Assembly: GCF_000022145.1 (NCBI RefSeq)
Contig: NC_011891.1
Location: forward strand, 434,001-498,000
Origin: Anaeromyxobacter dehalogenans 2CP-1
Lineage (GTDB): Bacteria > Myxococcota > Myxococcia > Myxococcales > Anaeromyxobacteraceae
DNA: 64,000 nucleotides
Direction: 5' to 3'
A program made the translations under genes and the position numbers. The notes under the pieces are model-generated. The model did no database searches, was not told the DNA's origin, and saw only the letters and a program-made list of their open reading frames with translations. The number at the start of each line of letters is the position of its first letter. Within the stretch, counting starts at the first letter, position 1. Shown here piece after piece: positions 12,863 through 21,600 of the stretch.

Positions 12863-13444
12863 TCAGTCCCGCCGCGCCAGCGCCTCCGAGAGCGCCTTGA
12901 TGGGCCCCACGTCGGCGCGGCTCGAGTCCACCAGCAGCTTCAGCACGGTGAGCGCCGCGCGCGCGAGGTCCGAGAGCACCTCCAGCCGCCGCGCCTTGAA
13001 GCGCGCCTGCGCCTTCACCGCGGGGTCCACGTCGGCGAGCGCGGCCCGCACCTCGGCGAGCGCGCGCTCGAACGCGGCGAGCGCCTGCTCCACCGCGCGC
13101 TTCTCGCGCTCGCGCAGCACCCGGGCCACCAGCTTCCAGACGTTGGTCTCCGCCTCGAAGTGCTCCTTGCGGTCCCCGGGGACCTCCACCGTCCGCACCA
13201 CGCCCCAGCGGCGCAGCTCGGCGAGGCTCATCGAGAGCAGGCCGGTGGAGATCTGCAGCCGGTCGCACAGATCGGGCGCGGCGAGCGGCCGGTCCGACAG
13301 GAACAGCACCGCCCAGATGCGCCCGAGCTGGCGCCGGAAGCCCCACAGCTCCATGAGCGCGCCCACCGCGTCGGCGACGGCCAGGTCGGCCTTCTGCAGC
13401 GCGTGGGAGGTCGGCGCGGCGGCGCGTTGCGCGGCGGCGGTCAT
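12863..13444 (-). CDS. GbsR/MarR-type transcriptional regulator
   Basis: 193 residues. A winged helix-turn-helix (about 35-115) has the pattern ...WAVLFLSDRPLAAPDLCDRL followed by STGLLSMSLAELRRWGVV and a wing EVPGDRKEHFEAE, as in GbsR/MarR-family DNA-binding proteins. A long helical C-terminal part probably dimerises. It is the last gene of the menaquinone operon, 13 bp after ubiA, so it is likely cotranscribed. The shared palindrome before this operon and before the polyprenyl synthase is a reasonable candidate target. Its ligand is unknown. Confidence 0.8.
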   Translation of the reverse strand: MTAAAQRAAAPTSHALQKADLAVADAVGALMELWGFRRQLGRIWAVLFLSDRPLAAPDLCDRLQISTGLLSMSLAELRRWGVVRTVEVPGDRKEHFEAETNVWKLVARVLREREKRAVEQALAAFERALAEVRAALADVDPAVKAQARFKARRLEVLSDLARAALTVLKLLVDSSRADVGPIKALSEALARRD

Positions 13445-13457
13445 GCGGGTCCCCCGG

Positions 13458-14318
13458 TCACCGGAGCGCCAGATCGGCGAGCGCGCACAGCGCGAACGCG
13501 ATCGAGGCGAAGGCGTTGTAGTTGAAGAACGCGACGTTGATCCGCTCCGGCCGGAGCGCGCCGCCCGGCGCCACGTAGCGGTGCTCGGCCGCGAGCGTGG
13601 CCGCGAGGATCACCGAACCCGTGATCCAGCCGGCGCCGCGCCCGGCCAGCGCGCCGGCGGCGAAGATCGCGGCGGCGGCGGCGAGGTGGAGGCCCCGCGC
13701 CCAGCGGAGCGCGCCCGCGACGCCGAAGCGCGCCGGGATCGAGCGCAGCCCCGCGCCGCGGTCGTAGTCCATGTCCTGCATCGAGTAGAAGACGTCGAAC
13801 CCGGCGATCCACGCGCCCACGCCGAGCCCGAGCACCACCGAGGCGAGCGGGGCGGTCCCGGTGAGCGCGATCGCCACCCCCACCGGCGCGAGCGCCTGCG
13901 CCACCCCGAGCCACAGGTGGCAGGCCCAGGTGAAGCGCTTCGCGTAGGAGTAGCCGAGCAGGACGGCGAGCACCGGCAGCGCCAGCGCGCCGCAGACGGG
14001 CGAGATGAGCGCGGCGGCGGCCACGAACGCCGCGGAGGAGCCGCCGAGCAGCGCCCAGGCGGCGGCGGCCGAGACCTCGCCGGTGACGAGCTCGCGCCGC
14101 TGCGTGCGCGGGTTGCGGGCGTCGAACGCCCGGTCGGCGATGCGGTTCATGGCCATGGCGGCGGTACGCGCCGCCACCACCGCCAGCGCCACGAGCGCGA
14201 GGCGGGCCGGGTCCAGCCGCGCCTCGGCGGCCACCAGCGCCACCGCCGCGGCCGCGAACGGCAGCGCGAACAGCGAGTGGCTGAGCTTCACCATGCGCGC
14301 GAGCGCGGCGACGGTCAT
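13458..14318 (-). CDS. mqnP: UbiA-family prenyltransferase of the futalosine pathway (MqnP type)
   Basis: 286 residues with about eight hydrophobic helices. The first Asp-rich motif is NRIADRAFDARNPRT and the second is YSMQDMDYDRGAG, both needed for Mg-diphosphate binding. It attaches the polyprenyl chain to the 1,4-dihydroxy-6-naphthoate ring at the membrane. Its ATG overlaps the stop of the upstream deaminase (ATGA). A canonical ubiquinone UbiA role is unlikely because the operon is dedicated to futalosine-type menaquinone genes. Confidence 0.9.
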   Translation of the reverse strand: MTVAALARMVKLSHSLFALPFAAAAVALVAAEARLDPARLALVALAVVAARTAAMAMNRIADRAFDARNPRTQRRELVTGEVSAAAAWALLGGSSAAFVAAAALISPVCGALALPVLAVLLGYSYAKRFTWACHLWLGVAQALAPVGVAIALTGTAPLASVVLGLGVGAWIAGFDVFYSMQDMDYDRGAGLRSIPARFGVAGALRWARGLHLAAAAAIFAAGALAGRGAGWITGSVILAATLAAEHRYVAPGGALRPERINVAFFNYNAFASIAFALCALADLALR

Positions 14319-15553
14319 TCGGGACGCTCCGGGCCCGGCCGCTGCCGGGCGAGCCAGGTGAACGGGCGCTCTTCGGCGCCGAAGGTGGAGACCAGCCACT
14401 CGGCCGGATCCGGCGGCCGCGCGCCCTCGAGCGGCGCGGCGAGCACGCCCGGCGCGGCGCCCGGCGCGAGCCGGCCCACGTGCGGGGCGGCCAGCGCGGC
14501 CCCGTTCCAGGCGAGCGGGAGCAGCCGGGTCGCGGCCACGGCGGGCACCTCGCGCCGCAGCAGCGCCAGCTCCGCGAGCGGCGCGAGCGAGGGGGCGCTG
14601 GCGAGCGAGTCGGTGCCGACCGCGAGCGGGATCCCCGCCGCGAGGAGCGCCTCGAGGCGCGGCAGCGCGCCGAGGATGTAGCGGTTCGACCGCGGGCAGA
14701 GCACCACCGTGGCGCCGGTGGCGGCGAGCGCGCGCAGGTCCTCGTCGTCGAGGTCGACGCAGTGCACCGCCAGGTGGTGCGGGCGGAGCTCGGCCTTCAC
14801 CGCGTCCACCGGCGAGCGCCCGGTGATCCGCAGCGCGTGCAGCGCCGCGCCCAGCGTCGCGTACATGCGCCCGAAGGGGCCGGCCGACTCGGTCGCGCAG
14901 AAGGCGCGCTCGGCCGGATCCTCCGCGAGGTGCAGGGAGCCGGGGCCGCTGCGGAGCAGCGCGCGCAGGGCCGCGGCGTTCGTCGAGTAGATCGCGTGCG
15001 GGCTCTCCACCACCCGGAGCCCGGGCGGCGGGGCGGCGGCCTCGCGGACCTGGCGCGCGGCGGCGCGGGCCTCCTCGAAGCGCTCCGGCGTGAAGCCGAA
15101 CACCTCGTGGAAGATCGTGCCCCCGAGGCCGGCGGCCGCGAGCGGAGCGAGCGAGTCGAGCGTGTTGCTGATGTCGCCCACCGCGGCCACCCCGGCGCGG
15201 ACCAGGTCCTCGGCGGCCATGCCCATGGCCTCCTCGGGCTCGCCCTCGCGCGTGCGCCGGCGCGCCGCCACGAACAGCTGGATCCAGCCGGGCAGCCCCT
15301 CGCCGCCCGCCACCCAGCCCTTCATGTGCGAGAGCTCGAGGTGCAGGTGCGCGTTGACGAGCGCCGGCAGGAGCACCGCGTCGAGGCGCTCGCCCGGCCC
15401 GAAGCGCGCCTCCACCTCGGCGCGCGGCCCGACCGCGCGCACCCGCTCGCCCTCCAGCGCCACCGCGCCGTCGGCGATCGCCGGCGCGGACGCCGCCGGT
15501 GCGCCGGGCGCGAGGCCGGGGAGCACCCAGGGCGCGGCCACCACCCGGATCAC
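14315..15553 (-). CDS. mqnX: Amidohydrolase, probable aminofutalosine deaminase
   Basis: 412 residues of the metal-dependent amidohydrolase superfamily. The metal ligands H69 and H71 are in LVNAHLHLELSHM, with later SPHAIYST, HCVDLDD and VGTDSLAS motifs. It probably converts 6-amino-6-deoxyfutalosine to futalosine. GTG at 15553 overlaps the mqnAC stop (GTGA). Position between mqnC and ubiA supports the assignment over a cytosine/adenosine deaminase or chlorohydrolase. Confidence 0.85.
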   Translation of the reverse strand: MIRVVAAPWVLPGLAPGAPAASAPAIADGAVALEGERVRAVGPRAEVEARFGPGERLDAVLLPALVNAHLHLELSHMKGWVAGGEGLPGWIQLFVAARRRTREGEPEEAMGMAAEDLVRAGVAAVGDISNTLDSLAPLAAAGLGGTIFHEVFGFTPERFEEARAAARQVREAAAPPPGLRVVESPHAIYSTNAAALRALLRSGPGSLHLAEDPAERAFCATESAGPFGRMYATLGAALHALRITGRSPVDAVKAELRPHHLAVHCVDLDDEDLRALAATGATVVLCPRSNRYILGALPRLEALLAAGIPLAVGTDSLASAPSLAPLAELALLRREVPAVAATRLLPLAWNGAALAAPHVGRLAPGAAPGVLAAPLEGARPPDPAEWLVSTFGAEERPFTWLARQRPGPERPE

Positions 15554-17430
15554 GCGCGGGTCTCCTCCACCAGCTGGTACTTCATGTTGCGGCGGGCGGC
15601 GCGGAAGCCGGCGTCGCGGATGTGCCGCTCCACCTCCTCCGAGTCCATCTTGAAGGTGGTGCCGGCCGCGGAGACCACGTTCTCCTCGATCATCACCTGG
15701 CCGAAGTCGTTGCAGCCCATGTGCAGCGCGGCCTGGGCCACGCCCCCGCCCATCGTCACCCACGACGCCTGCAGGTTCGGGACGTTGTCGAGCACCAGGC
15801 GCGAGAGCGCGTTCGTGCGCAGGTAGGCGTGGGCGCTGCCGTCGCCCGGCTCGAGCCGGGTGTTCTGCGACTGGAACGGCCAGCAGATGAACGCGGTGAA
15901 GCCGTGCGTCTCGTCCTGCAGCTCGCGCAGCCGCATGAGGTGCGCCACCCGGTGCTCCGGCCCCTCGCCCACCCCGAACATCATGGTGGCGGTGCTCTTC
16001 AGCCCCTTCAGGTGGGCCGCCTTCATCACGGTGAGCCACTCGTCGGTGGAGCACTTGAGCGGCGCGATCCGGCGGCGGACCTCGTCGTCCAGGATCTCGG
16101 CGCCGCCGCCCGGGATCGAGTCCATCCCGGCCGCGACCAGCCGGTCGATGGTGGCCTCGAGCCCGAGCTCGCTCGTCCGGGCGATGTGCCAGATCTCCTC
16201 GGGGGAGAGCGCGTGGAGGTTGATCACCGGCCAGGTCTGCTTCACCCAGCGGAACAGGTCCTCGTACCACTCGACGCCGAGGTCGGGGTGGAGGCCGCCC
16301 TGCAGCAGGATCTCGATGCCGCCGAGCGCCACGGTCTCGTCGATCTTCTGCGTCAGCTCCTCGCGCGTGAGGACGTACGACTCCTGGTGGCCGCGGGGGC
16401 GGTAGAACGCGCAGAAGTGGCACGCGGTGGTGCACACGTTCGTGTAGTTCACGTTCCGCGACACGATGTAGGTGACGAGGTCGCCGGGGTGGAGCGCGCG
16501 GCGGCGCTGGTCGGCCGCCAGCCCGAGCTCGAGCAGCGGCGCCTTCTCGTCGAGCGTGGCCGCCTCGTCGGCGTCGAGCCGCTCGCCGTCCGCGCCCTTC
16601 TGCAGCGCGGTGTCCACCGAGACGGCGCGGCGCACGCGCCGGGTCCGCACCACGTCGTCCACGAAGCGGAGCGGCATGGGGGGCAGGAAGCCCTTCGCGG
16701 CGGCGCGCTCCAGGAACGCCTCCAGCCCCTGCAGCTCGTAGGGGCCGAGGCCGTAGCGGATCTTCTGGGTGAGGTAGCGGCGGTACTTCTCCGGGTCGCC
16801 GCCCTTCTGCGCGGCGAACTTCTGCGCCAGCTCGGTGCGGATCCCGAGGCCGTGCTGCGCAGCCCGGGTCAGCTCCTGCACGTCCTCGGGGGTGACCGCG
16901 CCCGGCCGCGCCGCCCACAGCGCGAAGATCATGGGGAGCCCGATGAGCCGGGTCCACTCGCGCCCGAGGTCGAGCACGTGGTTGGCGCGGACGCCGAACC
17001 CGCGGTCGCCGATCACGAGCGCGCCCTTGGTGCCCCTGGCGCGGGCCAGTCCCTCGTCCGCGTGCATGGGGGTGAACTTCGGGTGCACGCCCATGGCGTC
17101 GAGCACCAGCTTCGCGAGCACGTGCGAGGTGCGGGAGGCGGTGTCGAGGAACACCTCGTCCCAGATGGCCGGCGACTGCTCGCCGGCGAGCACCACCGTC
17201 TGCACCGGGCCGTCGGCGCCGATGGCGATGCCGGGCACGATGTCGTACTGGCCCTTGGTGAGCGCGGCGACCGACACGAGCGCCAGGTCCACCTCGCCCG
17301 CCTCCAGCATGGCCGCGCAGCGGGACGGCTCGGCCAGCACCAGCTCGATGCGCTCGGAGCCCTCCAGCCCGGCGGTGAGCGGCCAGGCGTTCAGGAACGA
17401 GACGGCGGCGGCGCGGATCTTCTTCGGCAT
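15550..17430 (-). CDS. mqnAC: Fused chorismate dehydratase (MqnA) and dehypoxanthine futalosine cyclase (MqnC)
   Basis: One uninterrupted 626-residue frame. Residues 1-255 match MqnA (AAVSFLNAWPLTAGL, VDLALVSVAAL, ALVIGDRGFGV, IFALWAAR), which dehydrates chorismate to 3-enolpyruvylbenzoate. Residues about 272-626 match MqnC, a radical-SAM enzyme: the cluster cysteines are C333, C337 and C340 in NVCTTACHFC. In most futalosine organisms these are separate proteins of about 280 and 370 residues. The junction at about 255-272 has a charged Arg-rich stretch. ATG at 17430 is 14 bp after mqnE. The two enzymes act at different steps (first and after base removal), so fusion gives no simple channelling. 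Confidence 0.9.
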   Translation of the reverse strand: MPKKIRAAAVSFLNAWPLTAGLEGSERIELVLAEPSRCAAMLEAGEVDLALVSVAALTKGQYDIVPGIAIGADGPVQTVVLAGEQSPAIWDEVFLDTASRTSHVLAKLVLDAMGVHPKFTPMHADEGLARARGTKGALVIGDRGFGVRANHVLDLGREWTRLIGLPMIFALWAARPGAVTPEDVQELTRAAQHGLGIRTELAQKFAAQKGGDPEKYRRYLTQKIRYGLGPYELQGLEAFLERAAAKGFLPPMPLRFVDDVVRTRRVRRAVSVDTALQKGADGERLDADEAATLDEKAPLLELGLAADQRRRALHPGDLVTYIVSRNVNYTNVCTTACHFCAFYRPRGHQESYVLTREELTQKIDETVALGGIEILLQGGLHPDLGVEWYEDLFRWVKQTWPVINLHALSPEEIWHIARTSELGLEATIDRLVAAGMDSIPGGGAEILDDEVRRRIAPLKCSTDEWLTVMKAAHLKGLKSTATMMFGVGEGPEHRVAHLMRLRELQDETHGFTAFICWPFQSQNTRLEPGDGSAHAYLRTNALSRLVLDNVPNLQASWVTMGGGVAQAALHMGCNDFGQVMIEENVVSAAGTTFKMDSEEVERHIRDAGFRAARRNMKYQLVEETRA

Positions 17431-17444
17431 GGGAGCTCTCGGGA

Positions 17445-18611
17445 TCAGGCGGTGACCTGGAGGCGCGCGGGCGGCTCCTCGGGGAGCGGCGCGTCGTGGA
17501 CCTTCAGCACGCGGTAGAGGCTGTCGCGCTCGGCCGGTACGCGGCCGGCGGCGCGGATGAGCTGGTGCAGCGTACGCTCGCTGAGCGCCTGCGGCACCGT
17601 CGAGCCGGCCATGTGGTAGATGCGCTCCTCCAGCACGGTGCCGTCGAGGTCGTCCACGCCGAACGACAGCGCGGTCTGCGCCAGCCGCTCGCCGAGCGAG
17701 ACCCAGTACGCCTTCACGTGGTCGAAGTTGTCGAGGTACAGCCGCGCCACCGCGAGCGTGCGCAGCGCGTCGTAGCCGGTGGGCTTCGGGAACGCCTTGC
17801 CGATCATGTTGTGCTCGGGGTGGAACGCGAGCGGGATGAAGACCTGGAAGCCGTGGGTCTCGTCCTGCAGCTCCCGCAGCCGGCGCATGTGGTCCACCCG
17901 CTCGTCCAGCCGCTCGATGTGGCCGTAGAGCATGGTGGAGTTCGTCTTCACGCCCAGGCGATGCGCGGTGCGGTGGATCTCGATCCACTGGTCTGCGGTG
18001 GCCTTGTCGTCGCAGATCTTCCGGCGCACGCGCGGCGCGAAGATCTCGGCGCCGCCGCCGGGCATGGTCTGCAGGCCGGCGTCCATCAGCCGGCGCAGCA
18101 CCTGCTCGTAGCTCATGCCGAACTTCTCGGCGAAGAAGTGGATCTCGATGGCGGTGAACGCCTTGATGGCCACCTCGGGCCAGCCGGCGCGGATGCGCGA
18201 GAGCAGCTCGGTGTAGTACTCGAACGGCAGGTCCGGGTGCAGCCCGGAGACGATGTGCACCTCGGTGACGCCGAGCGGCTTGCGCGACAGCACCTTCCCG
18301 ACCGCCTCGTCGATCGACATGGTGTAGCCGTCGGAGGCGCGCTGGTCGTCCTTGCGCGCGAACGAGCAGAACTTGCAGGACGCGACGCAGACGTTGGTCG
18401 GGTTGAGGTGGACGTTGCGGTTGTAGAACGCGAGCGCGCCGTGGCGGGCCTCGCGCACGTGGTTCGCGAGCGCGCCCAGCGCGGGCAGGTCGGCGGCCTC
18501 GAACAGCCTCAGGCCGTCGGCGTCGGTGAGCCGCTCGCCGGCCAGCACCTTGTCGCGGATGGGCCCGAGGCCGTCGCGCTCGAGCGCGCGGTTCGCCAGG
18601 ATCGAGAGCAT
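17445..18611 (-). CDS. mqnE: Aminofutalosine synthase (radical SAM)
   Basis: 388 residues. It joins 3-enolpyruvylbenzoate to the adenosyl group of SAM to form aminofutalosine. The [4Fe-4S]-SAM cysteines are C75, C79 and C82 in NVCVASCKFC. TEVHIVSGLHPDLP and GGGAEIF are typical of the MqnE/MqnC family. The ATG at 18611 follows the ubiX stop by one base. Confidence 0.93.
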   Translation of the reverse strand: MLSILANRALERDGLGPIRDKVLAGERLTDADGLRLFEAADLPALGALANHVREARHGALAFYNRNVHLNPTNVCVASCKFCSFARKDDQRASDGYTMSIDEAVGKVLSRKPLGVTEVHIVSGLHPDLPFEYYTELLSRIRAGWPEVAIKAFTAIEIHFFAEKFGMSYEQVLRRLMDAGLQTMPGGGAEIFAPRVRRKICDDKATADQWIEIHRTAHRLGVKTNSTMLYGHIERLDERVDHMRRLRELQDETHGFQVFIPLAFHPEHNMIGKAFPKPTGYDALRTLAVARLYLDNFDHVKAYWVSLGERLAQTALSFGVDDLDGTVLEERIYHMAGSTVPQALSERTLHQLIRAAGRVPAERDSLYRVLKVHDAPLPEEPPARLQVTA

Positions 18612-18612
18612 G

Positions 18613-19275
18613 TCAGGGTTCCTCCGGGTCATCCAGGTCGGCGAGCGCAGGGTCAGGCGGATGAGCCTGGCCCGGAGCGAGCGGGGGGTCCGGGGGGGCT
18701 TCATCCCCCCGGTCCGAATGCCTCAGGCCGTCCCAGCGCTTCATCAGCTCGTTCGGGATGCCCAGCCGGTCGAGCACCCGCGCCACCACCGTGTCCACCA
18801 CCTGGTCCACCGTCCTCGGCCCCGAGTAGAACGAGGGCGAGGCCGGCATCACGAACGCGCCCGCCTCGATCACCTGCGTCATGGCGCGGGCGTGGACCAG
18901 CGAGATGGGCGTCTCGCGCAGCACCAGCACCAGGCGCTTGCGCTCCTTCAGCATCACGTCGGCCGCCCGGCCGACGAGGTCCACCGAGATCCCGTAGGCG
19001 ATGCGCGCCAGCGCGCCCGCCGAGCAGGGGATCACCACCATCGCGTCGTACATCGACGAGCCCGACGCGAACGGCGCGGTGAAGTCCTGGTTCTTCCAGA
19101 TCTTGAACGGGTAGCGCGGCTCGGCGCCGATCTCCTGCTTCCAGACTTGCTTGCCGGTCTGGGTGAAGACGAGGTCGGCCGACACGCCCAGGTCCGCGTT
19201 CGCGGCCAGGAAGTCGAGGAGCCGCCTCGCGTAGGGGGCGCCCGACGCGCCGGAGACGGCGACCACCAGCTTCAC
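18613..19275 (-). CDS. ubiX: Flavin prenyltransferase (UbiX/MqnM) with extra C-terminal tail
   Basis: 220 residues. It prenylates FMN to make the cofactor used by UbiD decarboxylase. VAVSGASGAPYA at the N-terminus, the IPCSAGALARIAYG segment and VLVLRETPISLVHARAM are diagnostic. Start GTG 19275 overlaps the ubiE stop (GTGA). After about residue 185 comes an unusual Pro/Asp-rich tail (PPDPPLAPGQAHPPDP) not found in typical UbiX of about 190 residues. It reads through a GC hairpin at 18690-18712. Confidence 0.92.
   Translation of the reverse strand: MKLVVAVSGASGAPYARRLLDFLAANADLGVSADLVFTQTGKQVWKQEIGAEPRYPFKIWKNQDFTAPFASGSSMYDAMVVIPCSAGALARIAYGISVDLVGRAADVMLKERKRLVLVLRETPISLVHARAMTQVIEAGAFVMPASPSFYSGPRTVDQVVDTVVARVLDRLGIPNELMKRWDGLRHSDRGDEAPPDPPLAPGQAHPPDPALADLDDPEEP
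18690..18712 (-). repeat. G/C-run hairpin inside the ubiX tail
   Basis: CCGGGGGG and CCCCCCGG flank a short CTTCAT-containing loop within the extra ubiX tail, 79 bp or more before mqnE. It resembles an intergenic hairpin captured into the frame. A one-base slip in the G-run would bring a TGA into frame. Confidence 0.5.
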
Positions 19276-19979
19276 GCGCGCACCGCCGTGACGAGCCCGC
19301 ACACGCCCGGGAACAGCGTCTCGCCGCGCACCTCGCGGAAGCCGGCGCGGCGCGCCGCGTCCTCGAACTCGACCCGCGAGGCGAAGCGCTCCATCGAGGC
19401 CACCAGGTAGCGGTACGCCTCCGGGTCGGGCGAGAGGATGCGGCCCAGCACCGGCAGCGCCAGCCGGTTGTACGCACCGTGCACGAGGCGCGAGCCGCGC
19501 GACTCGGAGCGGAAGAACTCGAGCACGCCGAGGCGGCCGCCCGGACGCAGCACCCGCGCCAGCTCGGCCAGGCCTACCTCGTAGCGCTCCAGGTTGCGCA
19601 TGCCGAACGTCACCGTGGCGAGGTCGAAGCGCGCGTCCAGGAACGGCAGCGCCATCGCGTCCGCCTGCGACGCGGGCAGGGCGGTCTTCTCCACCCCGCG
19701 GCGGAGCATCTGCATGGAGAAGTCGGCGCCGGTGACGCGCAGGCCCGGGGCGCGGCGCCGGGCCAGGTCGGCGACGTCCATGGTCCCGGCGCACAGGTCC
19801 AGCATCCGCTCGCCGTCCTTCGGGGCGAGGTCGGAGAGCAGGCGGCGGCGCCAGGCCTGGTCCACCTTCAGCGTCATGACCCGGTTCAGCAGGTCGTAGC
19901 GCGGGGCGATTCGATCGAACATGGCCCGGACCGCGGAGCCGCGGTGCGCCTCGCCGGGCAGCGGCACGTTCACGCTCAC
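19272..19979 (-). CDS. ubiE: Demethylmenaquinone methyltransferase
   Basis: 235 residues of the UbiE/MenG family. It does the last step of menaquinone synthesis, C-methylating demethylmenaquinone with SAM. MFDRIAPRYDLLNRVMT, MLDLCAGTMDVA, FGMRNL and GGRLGVLEF are hallmark segments. GTG at 19979 overlaps the ubiD stop (GTGA). No ubiquinone genes are nearby, so the menaquinone function is favoured. Confidence 0.95.
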   Translation of the reverse strand: MSVNVPLPGEAHRGSAVRAMFDRIAPRYDLLNRVMTLKVDQAWRRRLLSDLAPKDGERMLDLCAGTMDVADLARRRAPGLRVTGADFSMQMLRRGVEKTALPASQADAMALPFLDARFDLATVTFGMRNLERYEVGLAELARVLRPGGRLGVLEFFRSESRGSRLVHGAYNRLALPVLGRILSPDPEAYRYLVASMERFASRVEFEDAARRAGFREVRGETLFPGVCGLVTAVRA

Positions 19980-21490
19980 TGGAGGATCCCTCCGCGGCGC
20001 GGCGTCCAGGACGCCGCCGGGGGCGGGGCGATGCGCGGGCGGCGGAGCGGCGCCGCGCCCGGCACCAGCCGGTCGTAGAGCGCGTCCATCCGCGCGATCA
20101 CCTCGGGGGGGTGGACGCACACCTCCGGCCACTCGCGCCCGCCCTCCTCGCGCCACTTGCGCGTGGCGTCCACGCCGATCTTCCCGCCGAAGGCGAACCC
20201 GCCGGCGGCGTGGTCGAGCACGTCCACCGGCCCGTCGGCGATCACGAGGTCGCGCTTCACGTCCACGTTCGCGAACGCGCGCCAGGCGGCCTGCGGGACG
20301 TCCTGCACGTCCACGTCGTCGTCGAACACCACCAGCGTCTTCGTCTGCGCCATCTGCCCGGAGCCCCACAGCCCGTGGATGACCTTCTTTGCCTGCCCCG
20401 GGTGCTCCTTCTTGATGGAGACGAGGCACAGGTTGTGGAAGACGCCCTCCACCGGCATGCAGATGTCCACGATCTCGGGCGCCACGACCTGCATGAGCGG
20501 CAGGAACATGCGCTCGGTGGCCTTGCCCAGCCACTGGTCCTCGACGGGCGGCGGGCCCACCACGGTGGCCGGGTAGACCGCGTCCTTGCGGCGGGTGATC
20601 GCGACCACGTCGAGCGCCGGGTAGTCGTCGGCGAGCGAGTAGAACCCGGTGTGGTCGCCGAACGGGCCCTCGCGGACGAGCGGCGCCGAGGTGTCCACGA
20701 AGCCCTCGATGACGAGGTCCGCGTCGGCCGGCACGTCGAGCCCGGTGGCGACGCCGGTGACGGTGTGGACCGAGGCGCCGCGCAGGAACCCGGCGAACAG
20801 GTACTCGTCCACGTTGGGCGGCAGGGGCGCCGAGGCGCAGTAGGTGAGGGCGGGATCGCCGCCGAGCGCGATGGCCACCGGCATCCGCTCGCCGCGCTGC
20901 TGGTAGGCGCGGTAGTGCGCGGTGGCGGTCTTGTGGAGCTGCCAGTGCAGCGCGAGCCGCCGCGGCCCGAGCACCTGGAGCCGGTACATGCCCACGTTGC
21001 GGATGCCGGTCTCGGGGTCGCGGGTGATGACCTGCGGGAGCGTGATGAACGGGCCGCCGTCGTGCGGCCAGGTGGTGAGCACCGGGAGCGTGCGGAGGTC
21101 GGGCTCGCGGTCCACGATCTCCTGGCAGGCGCCGGAGGAGACGTGCTTCGGGGCCATGGCCGCGAGCTTCCCCAGCTTCGGGAGCATCTTCAGCTTGTCC
21201 CAGAACGACTGGGGCGGCGCGGTGCGGAGCAGCGCGCGCAGCGCGTCCGCGTGCTGCTCGAAGTCGTCGCAGGAGAGCGCCCAGCTGGTGCGCCGGCGGG
21301 TGCCGAACAGGTTCATGGCGACGGGCAGGGCCCCGGGGCGCTCGAACAGGAGCGCCGGGCCGCCCTGCTTGGCGGCGCGGTCGGCGAGCGCGGCCATCTC
21401 GAGGACCGGATCGACGGGCTCGGAGATCCGGACCAGCTCGCCGGCCTCGTCGAGCCGGGCGAGGAACTCACGCAGCGAGCGGTAGGCCAT
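19976..21490 (-). CDS. ubiD: UbiD-family decarboxylase (MqnL type)
   Basis: 504 residues of the prenylated-FMN decarboxylase family, expected to decarboxylate the prenylated dihydroxynaphthoate. Conserved parts include EGPFGDHTGFYS, the ATERMFLP segment and KEHPGQAKKVI. ATG at 21490 (AYRSLREFL) is favoured because a TTGAAA-17-TACAGA promoter ends ten bases before it; the reading extended to 21529 would start inside the promoter. It is the first gene of the operon. Confidence 0.93.
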   Translation of the reverse strand: MAYRSLREFLARLDEAGELVRISEPVDPVLEMAALADRAAKQGGPALLFERPGALPVAMNLFGTRRRTSWALSCDDFEQHADALRALLRTAPPQSFWDKLKMLPKLGKLAAMAPKHVSSGACQEIVDREPDLRTLPVLTTWPHDGGPFITLPQVITRDPETGIRNVGMYRLQVLGPRRLALHWQLHKTATAHYRAYQQRGERMPVAIALGGDPALTYCASAPLPPNVDEYLFAGFLRGASVHTVTGVATGLDVPADADLVIEGFVDTSAPLVREGPFGDHTGFYSLADDYPALDVVAITRRKDAVYPATVVGPPPVEDQWLGKATERMFLPLMQVVAPEIVDICMPVEGVFHNLCLVSIKKEHPGQAKKVIHGLWGSGQMAQTKTLVVFDDDVDVQDVPQAAWRAFANVDVKRDLVIADGPVDVLDHAAGGFAFGGKIGVDATRKWREEGGREWPEVCVHPPEVIARMDALYDRLVPGAAPLRRPRIAPPPAASWTPRRGGILQ

Positions 21491-21500
21491 GGCGCGCGGA

Positions 21501-21529
21501 TCTGTACCCCAGGTTCCCGGGGGTTTCAA
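21501..21529 (-). promoter_or_regulatory. Sigma-70-like promoter of the menaquinone operon
   Basis: On the minus strand, TTGAAA (21529-21524), 17 bp, then TACAGA (21506-21501). Only ten bases separate the -10 from the ubiD ATG, so the leader would be at most a few bases. The -35 lies inside the putative operator at 21524-21541. Confidence 0.6.
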
Positions 21530-21541
21530 TGTTCGTTGAAC
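21524..21541 (-). promoter_or_regulatory. Palindromic operator candidate, menaquinone operon
   Basis: Minus-strand GTTCAACGAACATTGAAA is an interrupted palindrome (TTCAA...TTGAA) over the -35. It shares 14 of 18 positions with the palindrome at 26020-26037, which lies at the start of transcription of the polyprenyl synthase gene. Likely a shared regulator, perhaps the operon's own GbsR-like protein. Confidence 0.55.
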
Positions 21542-21600
21542 GGATCCCGAGGCCCCGCCGCGGCGGGGAGAGCCTCATGATTCCGGGACGCTGGCCCGGG

